Source: JANNMJ01 sp031426455
GTDB lineage: Bacteria > Bacteroidota > Bacteroidia > Cytophagales > Hymenobacteraceae
DNA: 64,000 nt
Assembly: GCA_031426455.1 (NCBI GenBank)
Contig: JANPLI010000139.1
Location: forward strand, 9,932 to 73,931
Reading direction: 5' to 3'
The notes beneath the pieces are model-generated. The model saw only the letters and a program-made list of their open reading frames with translations, did not search any database and was not told the origin of the DNA. Position numbers and translations under genes: made by a program. How positions within the stretch are numbered: the stretch's first letter is position 1; every line of letters starts with the position of its first letter. This document shows, one piece after another, positions 53,637 to 62,357 of this stretch.

Positions 53637-55208
53637 TTAGCGCAACAGCCCCGTCAGCAGCGTATCGACTTGCCCAAAGGCGAGCAGCAGTAACAACGCC
53701 AGCAACGCTGCCAGCAGTGGCAAAGGTCCTGACACGGTTGGCGAGGGCTGCGCATCCGACTCCGCCGGCACGGGCGTCCGCAGAAAAAGCCAATAGGGCA
53801 GCCGCAGGTAGTAGAACAGCGAAACGGCCGTTACCAGCACTCCGGCCCCCAGCAGCACCCGGCCTGCTACGGCTGTATCGGCCTGGTAAAGACCGGTGAA
53901 AGCCAGCAATTTGGCAGTAAACCCCAGCGTGGGCGGCAGTCCGGTCAGGCCGACCAGACCAAGGGTGATGGCCACGGCCGGAAGCGGAAAACGACGGCCC
54001 AAGCCCGCGTATGCTGCAACGGTGGGCGGAAGCACGGGCGCAAGAGCGCGTTTGCTGATCAATTGCTCGAACCACGCGACGGCGCTGAACACGGCGCCAT
54101 TCGCCAGCACCAGCAGGGCAGCGTAGAGCAGCACCGGACCAGGACCGGTGGCCCCACTGGCCCGAATAGCCAGCAGCACAAAACCGGCTTGCGCCACCGA
54201 CGAATAGCCGAGCAGCCGCCGAACGTTTTGCTGCCCCAGTGCACCCAGCGTTCCGATCAGCAGCGAAGCTAGGGCCGCGCCCGTCAGCAAAAGCCCCAGG
54301 GCCTCGGCCTGCGGCGTGATGAGGTGCAGGCGGGCGCCCTCGGCCAAACGCCAGATTGCCACGACAGTCGCCGCTTTGGGCGCCGTGCTGAGGAGCAACG
54401 CTACGGAAACGGGAGCGCCATCGTAGGCGTCGGGCACCCAAAAATGAAGCGGCGCAGCACCCAGCTTGAAAAGGAGTCCGGCCAGCACCAGCGTCCAGGC
54501 CAGCACCAGGGCGGGCAGCGGTGCCAGACGCAGATTCTGCCAAAGCGCGGCATCGGCGAAGTGCAGCGACCCACCGAGGCCGTAGAGCAGCGACAGGCCG
54601 TAGAGCAGCGCGCCCGTGGCCACGGCTCCCAGCAGGACGTATTTCAGAGCCGCTTCAGCGGCCCGAGGGTCGTCGCGGCGGCTGAAAACAAGCGCGTAAC
54701 TGGGCAGGGAAAGCAGTTCGACGGCCAGCACCAGCACGATGCCGTGGGTGCTGCGGGCCAGCAGCACGCCACCCAACGCCAGGGCTAGTAGGAGTTTTTG
54801 GTTTTTAGTTTTTGGTTTTTGGTTTTTGGTTGCTTGTTGTTGGTTGCTCGTTGCTGGTTGTTCGGAATTGCTTGCAGGAGTAACCAACAACGAAAACCGC
54901 TCAACCAACAACGACAAACCAACCCCCAACAGAGTCAGCAGCCCGCCGGTGCGGGCGGGGGCATCGGTCAGCAGCATTCGCTGAAGGAAGGGAGCCGCAT
55001 CGGGCTGGCGCCACAGGGCCAGGGCGGCGGCGGCCAGCGTCAGGCCCGTGATGGCAGGCAACGCGCGCAATAGCGCGGCGCGGCGACTGATTTCGACCAA
55101 CAGTATCAGCACCAGCCCGGCCGTCAGCAAGGCTTCCGGTAGCAAAAGGGCGGCGCCGGCCCGAAGGTCGGTCAGCACGGCGGGCAGGTTCAGCGAAGCG
55201 GTTTCCAT
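53637..55208 (-). CDS. nuoN: NADH-quinone oxidoreductase subunit N with a repeat-encoded insert
   Basis: NuoN is one of the three antiporter-like proton-pumping membrane subunits of complex I. The 523-residue protein has the expected 13-14 helices and motifs (AAEAALKYVLLGAVATGALL, LLFKLGAAPLHFWVPDAYDG, LGYSSVAQAGFVLLA). Between two early helices, residues about 93-139 include LVTPASNSEQPATSNQQQAT and KNQKPKTKNQK, which are translated from GGTTTTTGGT/GGTTGTTGG-type repeats at 54793-54930. Normal NuoN proteins have a short charged loop here. ATG 55208; nuoM ends 26 bp upstream. Confidence 0.93.
   Translation of the reverse strand: METASLNLPAVLTDLRAGAALLLPEALLTAGLVLILLVEISRRAALLRALPAITGLTLAAAALALWRQPDAAPFLQRMLLTDAPARTGGLLTLLGVGLSLLVERFSLLVTPASNSEQPATSNQQQATKNQKPKTKNQKLLLALALGGVLLARSTHGIVLVLAVELLSLPSYALVFSRRDDPRAAEAALKYVLLGAVATGALLYGLSLLYGLGGSLHFADAALWQNLRLAPLPALVLAWTLVLAGLLFKLGAAPLHFWVPDAYDGAPVSVALLLSTAPKAATVVAIWRLAEGARLHLITPQAEALGLLLTGAALASLLIGTLGALGQQNVRRLLGYSSVAQAGFVLLAIRASGATGPGPVLLYAALLVLANGAVFSAVAWFEQLISKRALAPVLPPTVAAYAGLGRRFPLPAVAITLGLVGLTGLPPTLGFTAKLLAFTGLYQADTAVAGRVLLGAGVLVTAVSLFYYLRLPYWLFLRTPVPAESDAQPSPTVSGPLPLLAALLALLLLLAFGQVDTLLTGLLR
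54793..54930. repeat. Two-armed G/T-rich repeat block inside nuoN
   Basis: The left arm (54793-54860) is made of GTTTTTGGT and GTTGNTNGTTG units. The right arm (54881-54930) is complementary, with CCAACAACGAAAACC and CAACCAACAACGACAAACC. The spacer is about 20 bp. The frame of nuoN is kept. Confidence 0.85.
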
Positions 55209-55234
55209 TGGGGGCTACTGCGGCTACTGCGGCG

Positions 55235-56971
55235 TCAGGGCCGAACCAGGGCCGTGGTGATAGAATGCACCCAGGCGGCAGCGGCGGGCGAGATGCCGTC
55301 GAGTAGCACTGCCGGAAACAACCCAAGCCCCAGCGTAGCGGCAGCCAGCGAGCCGAGCAGCCAGCGTTCGCGCCGGGTGAGGTCGGGCAGCGCCCCGGCG
55401 CCTAAGTTCAACGCGGGGGTCAACGAGGGGGTCAGCGTGGGGCTAACCCAATAGCTTCCGAATAACAACCGCTGCACGGTCCAGAGGCAATAACCGGCCC
55501 CTACCAGCAGCCCGCCCAAGGGGAGTACGGCCGTCCATAAAGGCAGCGCGGGCGCAACAGTTAGCAGGCTTGCGGGCATCAGCGCCGCCTTCCACGCCCC
55601 CAGCAGCACCAAAATTTCGGCGATGAAACCCGAGAAACCCGGCAGGCCCAAAGCGCCGAAAAAGCCCATCACGGCTACGGCAGCAAAGCGCGGCAATGGC
55701 CCGGCCAGCCCCCGAAAATGGGCAATCTGACGGGAATGCGTGCGGTCGTACAGCACCCCGGCCACCAGAAAAAGCAGCGGCGAAAGCAGCCCGTGGCTAA
55801 ACAGCTGAAAGACCGCTCCAGCAGTGCCTTCTGCCGTGAGCGACGCCAGCCCGAGCAGCACGAAGCCCATATGCGAGACCGACGAGTAGGCGATGAGCTT
55901 CTTAAGGTCGGTCTGGGCCAGCGCGCACAACGCGCCGTAGAGGATGCTGACGGCACCCAGACCGGCTGCTACGCCCGCCAGCGCACGGGCGGCGTCCGGG
56001 AAAATTGGCCACGTGAAGCGGAGCAGGCCGTAGGCGCCGACTTTCAGCAGCAGGCCCGCCAGCACGACCGAAATCGGCGTGGGGGCTTCTACGTGGGCAT
56101 CGGGCAGCCAGGTGTGCAGCGGCACCACCGGCAGCTTGATGCCGAAACCCAGCAGCAGCAATCCGAACGCCCAAAGCCGCGCCTTACTGGCGACGCCCGT
56201 GCCGGTAGGCGTCAGCCACTGACCGGGGGCGTAGGTATCAAAGGCCGTGAGGGCCGGCAGGTTGAAGGAATGTACCACGTCAGCGGGAGCCAGCGTTCCG
56301 GCGCGCAGTGCGGCCGGAATACCTTCGGGCAGCGCCCGGCCCAGCGCCGCGATGGTGGCGGGCGCATCGATCACGGCCGGGTAAAGCGCCACGAAAACCA
56401 GCAGAATCAGCAGGGAGCCGACGAGCGTGTAGAGGAAAAACTTCACCGCCGCCAGCTCGCGCCGGGCGCCGCCCCAGATGCCGATTAGGAAGTACATCGG
56501 CAGCAGCATCACCTCGAAGAAGACGTAGAACAGCAACCCGTCCACGGCGACGAAGCACCCCGTCACGGCCGTGAGCAGCAGCAGATAAAGACTGAAAAAG
56601 CCGCGCGGTCGGTCGGTGGTGGCAGCCGCCGAAGACCAGGCCGCCACCACCCCTACCAGCCCGACAAGGCCCGAAAGCAGCACCAGCGGCCCGGAAAGAC
56701 CATCGACCCCGAGCCACCAATCGACCTGCAACTGCCCCAGCGGGCCTAGTTTCAGACTGAACCACGAAACCCGGGTTTCCACGGACCAACCCTGGCTTGC
56801 CGCCCCGGCCCCGGCACGGGTCAGCACCCGGTCGGTGTACCAGATCAGCGCCGCGCCGCCCAGGTGCAGCCCCGCGCCCGCCAGGCCCAGCCAACGCGCC
56901 GCCCACGCGGGCGCCAGCAGAATGGCGCCCGCAAACACGAGCGGAATGAGCAGAAGAACAGTGAGGAGCAA
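55235..56971 (-). CDS. nuoM: NADH-quinone oxidoreductase subunit M
   Basis: NuoM is the second antiporter-like subunit of complex I. The 578-residue protein has about 14 helices and motifs such as FFEVMLLPMYFLIGIWGGAR, FGIKLPVVPLHTWLPDAHVE (key lysine and histidine) and LIAYSSVSHMGFVLLGLASL. The start is set at TTG 56971 (LLLTVLLLIPLV), where the family N-terminus begins. A TTG at 57034 would place the first 20 codons inside an inverted-repeat element and is rejected. It lies between the NYN gene (upstream) and nuoN. Confidence 0.92.
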   Translation of the reverse strand: MLLTVLLLIPLVFAGAILLAPAWAARWLGLAGAGLHLGGAALIWYTDRVLTRAGAGAASQGWSVETRVSWFSLKLGPLGQLQVDWWLGVDGLSGPLVLLSGLVGLVGVVAAWSSAAATTDRPRGFFSLYLLLLTAVTGCFVAVDGLLFYVFFEVMLLPMYFLIGIWGGARRELAAVKFFLYTLVGSLLILLVFVALYPAVIDAPATIAALGRALPEGIPAALRAGTLAPADVVHSFNLPALTAFDTYAPGQWLTPTGTGVASKARLWAFGLLLLGFGIKLPVVPLHTWLPDAHVEAPTPISVVLAGLLLKVGAYGLLRFTWPIFPDAARALAGVAAGLGAVSILYGALCALAQTDLKKLIAYSSVSHMGFVLLGLASLTAEGTAGAVFQLFSHGLLSPLLFLVAGVLYDRTHSRQIAHFRGLAGPLPRFAAVAVMGFFGALGLPGFSGFIAEILVLLGAWKAALMPASLLTVAPALPLWTAVLPLGGLLVGAGYCLWTVQRLLFGSYWVSPTLTPSLTPALNLGAGALPDLTRRERWLLGSLAAATLGLGLFPAVLLDGISPAAAAWVHSITTALVRP

Positions 56972-56988
56972 GGCAGGAAAGAAGGTAA

Positions 56989-57086
56989 CCAGGGGCTTTG
57001 CCCCGCAGCAAGCACAGCGCCAAGCGCCCGGCAAGGAAAAGCGGGATCAGCGGCTACTGACAGCGGCGGCCAGGCAAAGCCCCTGG
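56989..57086. repeat. 98-bp inverted-repeat element between the NYN gene and nuoM
   Basis: CCAGGGGCTTTGCC (56989-57002) and its exact complement (57073-57086) bound a 70-bp core; a TAA/TAG-CC match extends the similarity outward. It resembles a REP/MITE-like unit and separates nuoM from the upstream gene. Confidence 0.65.
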
Positions 57087-57101
57087 CTACAAGGCAAGGG
57101 T

Positions 57102-58073
57102 TTAATTCAACACCCGAACCACGTTTTTGGCCACCGTACGCTCGTCGCTGATCCGGACCTTGTTGAACTGCACGGCGTCGCCTTCGCGCAGCTCGGCAAA
57201 GTCGGCGTTCACCATATCGGTCTGGTGGAAGAAGAGGTTGTTCGGCGGATAAGCCACGAAACCGTAGCCGCTTTTCAAAAACTTGATGACGGACTCGTAC
57301 ACCTGCTCGGGGTCGTCGTCGGCGCCGTCGTCGGTAGTGGTATCGAAACGGCCGTTGAGCGGACCTCCCACGCGGCTGGGGGCCGATGACTGATCAACGC
57401 CATTGGCGCCATTACTGGCCGTCGGGTCCGATTTCACGAAAAGGTTGTTGACCTGCGGATCCGTCCGGCGCAGGCGGTTGTCGATCAACTCGTGCATCGC
57501 CAGCGGGTAGGTCACTTCTTCAAGCAGGTCCTGCGAGGTACGCGTGGCGCGCGGCTGGCCGGCATCGTCATTGAACTCAAAATCCCAGGACAACAGCATT
57601 ACCCGGATGCCGAGCGTGTTGAGCTTCCGGATCAGCGGCACATAGTCGCCGTCGGACGCAATCAGGCAGACCACATCGTATCGTTTCAGGACCGCCAGCT
57701 CGTAGCATTCCAGCGCGTACCATACATCGATGCCCTTTTCCACGCGCCCGCTAATTTTCTGCTTGACGGGCAGGTAGTGCGTCACGACGCCCTCCTTCAT
57801 CAGGATATCGTCGAACTGACGATCAGCGAAGAGCTTGTTCGTGCGTTGGGCATCGGCGGCGCTCAGGCGCCCGCGGAAGTAGTGCGCGTCCACAATCGGG
57901 CAGGTACGCCAGTCCCTTTTTTCGATCTCCGCCACCGACTCGCGGATAAACTGGTGCAACCCACTCACACTCAGGCGAGCCTTGCGGGAATGCTGGTACG
58001 TGTAGTAATTCGAGACGTGCAGGAAGTAATTGCCGTCGTAAAACACCCCAATACGGGTGAGCTTATTATCCAT
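57102..58073 (-). CDS. NYN-domain protein fused to a cold-shock-like domain
   Basis: The 323-residue protein has an N-terminal NYN (LabA/DUF88-like) PIN-fold nuclease domain with RIGVFYDGNYFLHVSNYYTY (Asp13) and VVCLIASDGDYVPLIRKLNT. A variable linker follows (about 210-260). The C-terminal segment, SGYGFVAYPPNNLFFHQTDM then LREGDAVQFNKVRISDERTV, reads like an OB/cold-shock fold. The combination suggests an RNA-binding ribonuclease. It sits inside the complex I cluster, between nuoL and nuoM on the same strand, an unusual place. ATG 58073. Confidence 0.85.
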   Translation of the reverse strand: MDNKLTRIGVFYDGNYFLHVSNYYTYQHSRKARLSVSGLHQFIRESVAEIEKRDWRTCPIVDAHYFRGRLSAADAQRTNKLFADRQFDDILMKEGVVTHYLPVKQKISGRVEKGIDVWYALECYELAVLKRYDVVCLIASDGDYVPLIRKLNTLGIRVMLLSWDFEFNDDAGQPRATRTSQDLLEEVTYPLAMHELIDNRLRRTDPQVNNLFVKSDPTASNGANGVDQSSAPSRVGGPLNGRFDTTTDDGADDDPEQVYESVIKFLKSGYGFVAYPPNNLFFHQTDMVNADFAELREGDAVQFNKVRISDERTVAKNVVRVLN

Positions 58074-58240
58074 CGAAGGATGCTAAAAATGGGTTAAAAA
58101 AAAGATGTGTCCGACAGGAAGCCGGTGACTAAGCATGTTTTCGCCGGGAATAAACGCTGGTAATACGAAAGCGCCCCGACAGGCCGAAATGCCGACCCGC
58201 CGCGAAATTACGCCTGCCGGGGGCTTGCGGCCATAGACGG

Positions 58241-60214
58241 TCAGCGCGTCGCCACCCAGGCCACTGCGCCTAGCAGCGCCGCCACGGCCCAACGATAGTA
58301 GCCCTGCGTTTGGCCGCTTTGCGCCGCGCGGGCCAGGCGCCCCAGCCCGCCCAGGGCAGCCGCCAGGCGATGCACGGCGCCATCGACCACCCGGCGGTCG
58401 GTCCAGGCCGTGAGCTTGGCCACCACTACCACCGTTTTGCCGAAGCGCAGCACCTGCCGGTCGAGGCCCACGTGGTCGAACCGAGCTACGATGCGGGCCA
58501 GTCCCAGCGCGGCGGCGGGTGCCCGCTGATGCCAGAAAACAGCCAGCGAAATGCGCGCTGGCCGAGCAATCGTCGCCGGCACGGGGGCTTGCAGGCCCCA
58601 CCAAACTCCGCCTCCGACCAGGGCCACGCTGAGCAGCGGCAGCCAGACGGCCAGCCCCCCTACCTCCGGTAGTCCGCCAGGAAAGGGCATCAGCAGCCCA
58701 CGGGCGGCCCAGCCCGGTGCCACGTGGAGCGGGTTGGGCGCCAGCGTCAGCCATAAAGCCAACGCGGCCAGCCCGGTCACCGGCAGCAACAGGGCGAGCG
58801 GTGCCTCGGCGCGCGAGCCAGCTTCGTGCACTTGACTGATTCTGAACACCCCGCGCGCTTCGCTTCCCCCAAAAATCAATTTCCCGTGCCGCGCCATATA
58901 TCGCGCCGTAAGCCCCACCGTGCCGAGCGCCGCCAGCGGTACGAGCCACGCGATGCCGCCGCCACCGGCTCCACCGGCCCAAACCAACGTGCCCGCCAGC
59001 AGGGCTTCTTTGGTCAGGAAACCTGTCGTCAGGGGTAGGCCCACGAGGGCAGCGGCGGCCAGCACGTAAGCGGCAAAGGTGCGCGGCAAGGCGTGCCGCA
59101 GCCCGCCGAGCAGGCGCATATCCTGCGGATCGACCATTTTGTCAGGCGCCGCCGCGTGGCCCACGGCGTGCGTTACGAGGCCCGCGTTCAGAAACAAACT
59201 AGCCTTGAAAGCCGCGTGCGCCAGCAGGTGGAGCGCTGCCGCAACGGGCGCGCCGATGCCCACGCCCAGAAAGACGTAGCCGAGCTGCGAAGCCGTGGAA
59301 TAAGCCAGCACCCGCTTCAGGTCGGTTTCGCGTTGCGCGGCCAGCGCCGCCCATAGTGCCGTGCTGGCCCCAATGATCGCCGCTGCCGCGCGCACCTCGG
59401 CTGGGAGCAGCGGATACGTGCGCAACAGCAGGTAGGCGCCCGCTGCCACCAGCGTAGCCGCGTGGAGCAGGGCCGAAACGGGCGTCGGGCCAGCCATTGC
59501 ATCGGGCAGCCACGGCGTCAGCGGCCACTGGCCGGACTTGGCCACTGCCGCCAGCAGCAGTCCCGCGCCCGCCAACGCCAGTAAAGCGGGCTGACTGGTC
59601 AGCAGTTGGGGAGCCGCGGCAGTGAGTGCAGGCAGGTCGAGGGTACCGGCCGCGGCCCGCAAGGCGCCGATGGCCACAAACAGGCCCAGATCACCCAACC
59701 GGTTCAGTAAAAAAGCCTGCCGGGCAGCCGTGGCGGCTTCGGGCTTGGTAAACCAGAAGCCAATCAGCAGCCACGAGGCAAAGCCGACCAATTCCCAAGC
59801 GACGACGGCGGCGAGCAGGTCGCGGGCCAGCACCAGGGCCAGCATCGCGGCCACGAAAAGCAGCAATTGGCCAAAAAAAGCCGCGTAGCGGGCTTCGTGC
59901 CGCATATATTTTGCGGCAAAGACAAAGACCGGAAACGCCACCAACGGCACCAGCGCCAACAGCGCCACACTCAGGTTGTCGAGCCACAGGCCGACTGTGA
60001 AAGGCTGCCCGCCAACGTTGAACCAAGCCCACGTCGTGCCAGCGGGTGCGGCATTCCAATGCTGCGCAAAAACGGTCAGGGCCAGCGCCAGCGAACCAGC
60101 CACGGCCCCCACTGCCAGGCCACCCGTTACGAACCGCAACCGCTCGCCCGTCAGCAGCAGCAGCGCACCGACGAGCAAGGGAAGCAAAACGGCATAAGCG
60201 GCGAGGTAGGGCAT
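58241..60214 (-). CDS. nuoL: NADH-quinone oxidoreductase subunit L
   Basis: NuoL is the distal proton-pumping subunit of complex I. The 657-residue protein has the antiporter core (VVAWELVGFASWLLIGFWFT, SGQWPLTPWLPDAMAGPTPV with the key lysine position region, LAYSTASQLGYVFLGVGIG). Its C-terminal stretch should include the lateral helix. It is coded after nuoK; the junction carries AATGAGAA/TCCTCATT repeats. The sequence between its stop and the NYN start (58074-58240) shows no gene. Confidence 0.94.
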   Translation of the reverse strand: MPYLAAYAVLLPLLVGALLLLTGERLRFVTGGLAVGAVAGSLALALTVFAQHWNAAPAGTTWAWFNVGGQPFTVGLWLDNLSVALLALVPLVAFPVFVFAAKYMRHEARYAAFFGQLLLFVAAMLALVLARDLLAAVVAWELVGFASWLLIGFWFTKPEAATAARQAFLLNRLGDLGLFVAIGALRAAAGTLDLPALTAAAPQLLTSQPALLALAGAGLLLAAVAKSGQWPLTPWLPDAMAGPTPVSALLHAATLVAAGAYLLLRTYPLLPAEVRAAAAIIGASTALWAALAAQRETDLKRVLAYSTASQLGYVFLGVGIGAPVAAALHLLAHAAFKASLFLNAGLVTHAVGHAAAPDKMVDPQDMRLLGGLRHALPRTFAAYVLAAAALVGLPLTTGFLTKEALLAGTLVWAGGAGGGGIAWLVPLAALGTVGLTARYMARHGKLIFGGSEARGVFRISQVHEAGSRAEAPLALLLPVTGLAALALWLTLAPNPLHVAPGWAARGLLMPFPGGLPEVGGLAVWLPLLSVALVGGGVWWGLQAPVPATIARPARISLAVFWHQRAPAAALGLARIVARFDHVGLDRQVLRFGKTVVVVAKLTAWTDRRVVDGAVHRLAAALGGLGRLARAAQSGQTQGYYRWAVAALLGAVAWVATR

Positions 60215-60216
60215 TT

Positions 60217-60310
60217 TTGAATGAGAAATAAGGAAAAAGAAATTAGGAATAAAAAATTAAAAGCCAGTGCGCGGCTCCGATTCATCATTCCTCATTCCTC
60301 ATTCTTCATT
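60217..60310. repeat. Two-armed AATGAGAA/TCCTCATT repeat block between nuoK and nuoL
   Basis: The left arm (60217-60260) has AATGAGAAATAAGGAAAAAG-like units. The right arm (60280-60310) is ATCATTCCTCATTCCTCATT followed by CTTCATT. The family is the same as at 47678-47748. Confidence 0.8.
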
Positions 60311-60314
60311 AATA

Positions 60315-60602
60315 TTACCCCCGCAGAGCGGTGAGCAGGTCGAGGTTGGTGGTGCCCCGCAGGCGGGCGACGCGCAGCACGATGGCCAACGCCACGGCGG
60401 CTTCAGCGGCGGCCAGCACCATCACAACCAACGCCCAGGCACGGCCAGCGTGAAGCGGGTCGGCCTGAGCGAAGCCCACGAAATTGATGTTGGCGGCGTT
60501 GAAGAGCATTTCTACGCCCATCAACACCACGATGGCGTTGCGCCGGGTGATGACGGCCACCAGGCCGAGGGCAAAAAGAGCAGCAGAAAGCAGGAGCAGC
60601 AT
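60315..60602 (-). CDS. nuoK: NADH-quinone oxidoreductase subunit K
   Basis: NuoK is a small three-helix membrane subunit of complex I. The 95-residue protein has LLLLSAALFALGLVAVITRR, NAIVVLMGVEMLFNAANINF with the conserved membrane glutamate, and AAAEAAVALAIVLRVARLRG. ATG 60602 is used; a TTG at 60620 lies in a promoter-like GACCTTTG. nuoJ ends 56 bp upstream. Confidence 0.94.
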   Translation of the reverse strand: MLLLLSAALFALGLVAVITRRNAIVVLMGVEMLFNAANINFVGFAQADPLHAGRAWALVVMVLAAAEAAVALAIVLRVARLRGTTNLDLLTALRG

Positions 60603-60617
60603 AGCGGAAAACGGCGG

Positions 60618-60625
60618 CAAAGGTC
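60618..60625 (-). promoter_or_regulatory. Candidate internal promoter element GACCTTTG before nuoK
   Basis: The word and its CCCCGACCTTTGC context are the same as before nuoH, 15 bp ahead of the ATG. No -33 TTG was found at normal spacing. Confidence 0.35.
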
Positions 60626-60658
60626 GGGGCGGGAACCCGAAGCGGGCCGGCCGACGGC

Positions 60659-61183
60659 TCAGGCAACCGGTTCCTCCTCGGTCGGTTCGCCTCCTGCAAT
60701 CGTAGCGGCGGCAATCAGCGCGACCAGTAGCACGAGCGAGGCGATTTCCACGGGCAGTACGGCCGTCGTGAGCAGATCGGTACCCATCGCCACCACCGAA
60801 TCCGGGGCGACGGCGTTGGTTTCGCCGCTCGCCGCTGCGCGCCAGGGCAACGCTTCGAAAGAAGTGTGGGCTAGTATCCAGGCCATTCCGCCGAACGTCA
60901 GCCCACCCAACGCCCAGCCGCTGAGGCGATTCACGGCGTCCGACGACGGGCCGGCGGCGCCCGGCGTGGAAAGCATAATGCCGAACAGGGTCAGCACCAG
61001 CACGCCACCCACGTAAGCCATCAGTTGGGCCGCGGCCACTACGTCGGCGGCTTGCAGGACGAAGAGCGCCGCCACGGCTAACAGCGTCAGCAACAGAGCC
61101 AGAGCGGCGTGCAGCACCCGTGGCGTAAGCACCAGCCAGACGCCGCCCGTCAGGGCTAAGGCAGTAAAACCGATGGTTAACAT
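60659..61183 (-). CDS. nuoJ: NADH-quinone oxidoreductase subunit J
   Basis: NuoJ is a five-helix membrane subunit of complex I involved in coupling quinone chemistry to proton transport. The 174-residue protein has ALALLLTLLAVAALFVLQAA and VVAAAQLMAYVGGVLVLTLF, the latter corresponding to the conserved TM3 region. It is the first gene of the nuoJ-K-L-(NYN)-M-N block; nuoI, its usual upstream neighbour, is 34 kb away with nuoH. Confidence 0.92.
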   Translation of the reverse strand: MLTIGFTALALTGGVWLVLTPRVLHAALALLLTLLAVAALFVLQAADVVAAAQLMAYVGGVLVLTLFGIMLSTPGAAGPSSDAVNRLSGWALGGLTFGGMAWILAHTSFEALPWRAAASGETNAVAPDSVVAMGTDLLTTAVLPVEIASLVLLVALIAAATIAGGEPTEEEPVA

Positions 61184-61503
61184 GGCAGGTCGTTAGGCAT
61201 CCGCAGGGCAGGTCCGGCGCGTTTGTGCCAGCAATATTACCTCACCCGGCGCCTTCCCGCGACCAAGGCTTCGTTCGTCCGCAACCCTCGTTGGCTTGGT
61301 GCGCCGTCGGCCGGAATCAACTCAAAAAGAGAAGGCACTGTTGGGCAACCACCCCACAGGTTTTCGGCTCCGGATAACAGTCCGCGCCTGCACCGCTTGA
61401 ATTTATAGCCGTATCCGGCTTACATTGCCAAAGAATTACCTCCGTGGCTCCTGGCCCGGTGCTTGCAAGCGGCCCGCGCCAACTGCCTAACGCTATTTGA
61501 CCT
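61184..61503. other. 320-bp divergent spacer between nuoJ and the cupredoxin gene
   Basis: No gene is seen. On the minus strand TAATATTG (61232-61239) is one base from the -7 consensus, with a TTG 24 bp upstream (61264-61266), and could serve nuoJ. No strong element was found for the plus-strand gene. Confidence 0.4.
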
Positions 61504-62154
61504 ATGCGCCTTTTTCCTCGCCTCTCGCTTCTGGCTGGCCTCGCCCTGACTCTGGTCACGGGGCCGCTCGCGCAAGCCGCCGCCCTCACCGTAACGGTGG
61601 CCGATAATTCGTATTCGCCAGTCGTGCTGACTGCCACTACGGCCGACGTGATTACGTTCACTTATAACGGCAACCGGTCGCACCCCACGGAATCAGATAA
61701 CGGCTCCTGGACGACGTTTCCGATGGATGCCGGGCACCAGTCGCATACGCTGCCGACGCTCGCCGCCGGCACTTACGAATATCATTGCCAATTTCACGGC
61801 GCCGCCGGAATGATAGGAATGAGCGGCCGCATCGTGGTGACGGCTGCACCCACCGGCCTGAGCGCCGATGTGCCCTATCAGGCAGTCCTGACGGCTTACC
61901 CAAATCCGCTCTCCGCCTCGCGCGATGGCCGGCTGACGCTGACCTTCAATCAGCGGGCGAACGCGGACGGCAAAGTCCGACTGCTGAACGTGATTGGCCG
62001 GACGGTGCGTGAAGCCCCGTTGCGCCGCACCGACGCCACCGCTGAGAACCGCGTCACCTTCGATGTGGCCGACCTGCCTGCCGGGCTGTATTTCTACTCG
62101 CTTCAGCAAGGCGACCGAATCGTGGAAACCAAACGGCTGATGATGCAGCCGTAA
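61504..62154 (+). CDS. Secreted cupredoxin with T9SS sorting domain
   Basis: The 216-residue protein has a signal peptide (LSLLAGLALTLVTGPLAQA) and a plastocyanin-like domain with a full type 1 copper site: His60 (NRSHPTES), Cys95, His98 and Met103 (YEYHCQFHGAAGM). A C-terminal T9SS type A sorting domain follows (LTAYPNPLSASRDGRLTLTF to GLYFYSLQQGDRIVETKRL). It is probably a small blue-copper electron carrier delivered to the outside of the outer membrane. The partner is unknown. It is divergent from the complex I genes, which may only be coincidence. Confidence 0.88.
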   Translation: MRLFPRLSLLAGLALTLVTGPLAQAAALTVTVADNSYSPVVLTATTADVITFTYNGNRSHPTESDNGSWTTFPMDAGHQSHTLPTLAAGTYEYHCQFHGAAGMIGMSGRIVVTAAPTGLSADVPYQAVLTAYPNPLSASRDGRLTLTFNQRANADGKVRLLNVIGRTVREAPLRRTDATAENRVTFDVADLPAGLYFYSLQQGDRIVETKRLMMQP

Positions 62155-62182
62155 CGGCTTATCAACTTATTGACTCAAGCCC

Positions 62183-62219
62183 CCGGCCCGGTTGGAAGCG
62201 ATGCTTCCGGCCGGGCCGG
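62183..62219 (+). terminator. Hairpin after the cupredoxin gene
   Basis: CCGGCCCGG and CCGGGCCGG enclose a second stem, GGAAGC/GCTTCC. There is no T-tract. Confidence 0.5.
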
Positions 62220-62357
62220 TGCCATCTAGGCACTTTGCAAGGCATCCGCATCGCCAAAGCCCTGACTAAAAACCAGATGAAGCCGCACAAAATGGCCGCA
62301 CGCAACAAAACGCCCTTGTCGTAGTTCGGCAGGACCACTTCATTTATCGTTGCTTTA

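Noticed and set aside
56971..57034. Longer NuoM starting at TTG 57034
   Set aside because: The added residues are cysteine-rich, unlike NuoM, and come from the inverted-repeat element.
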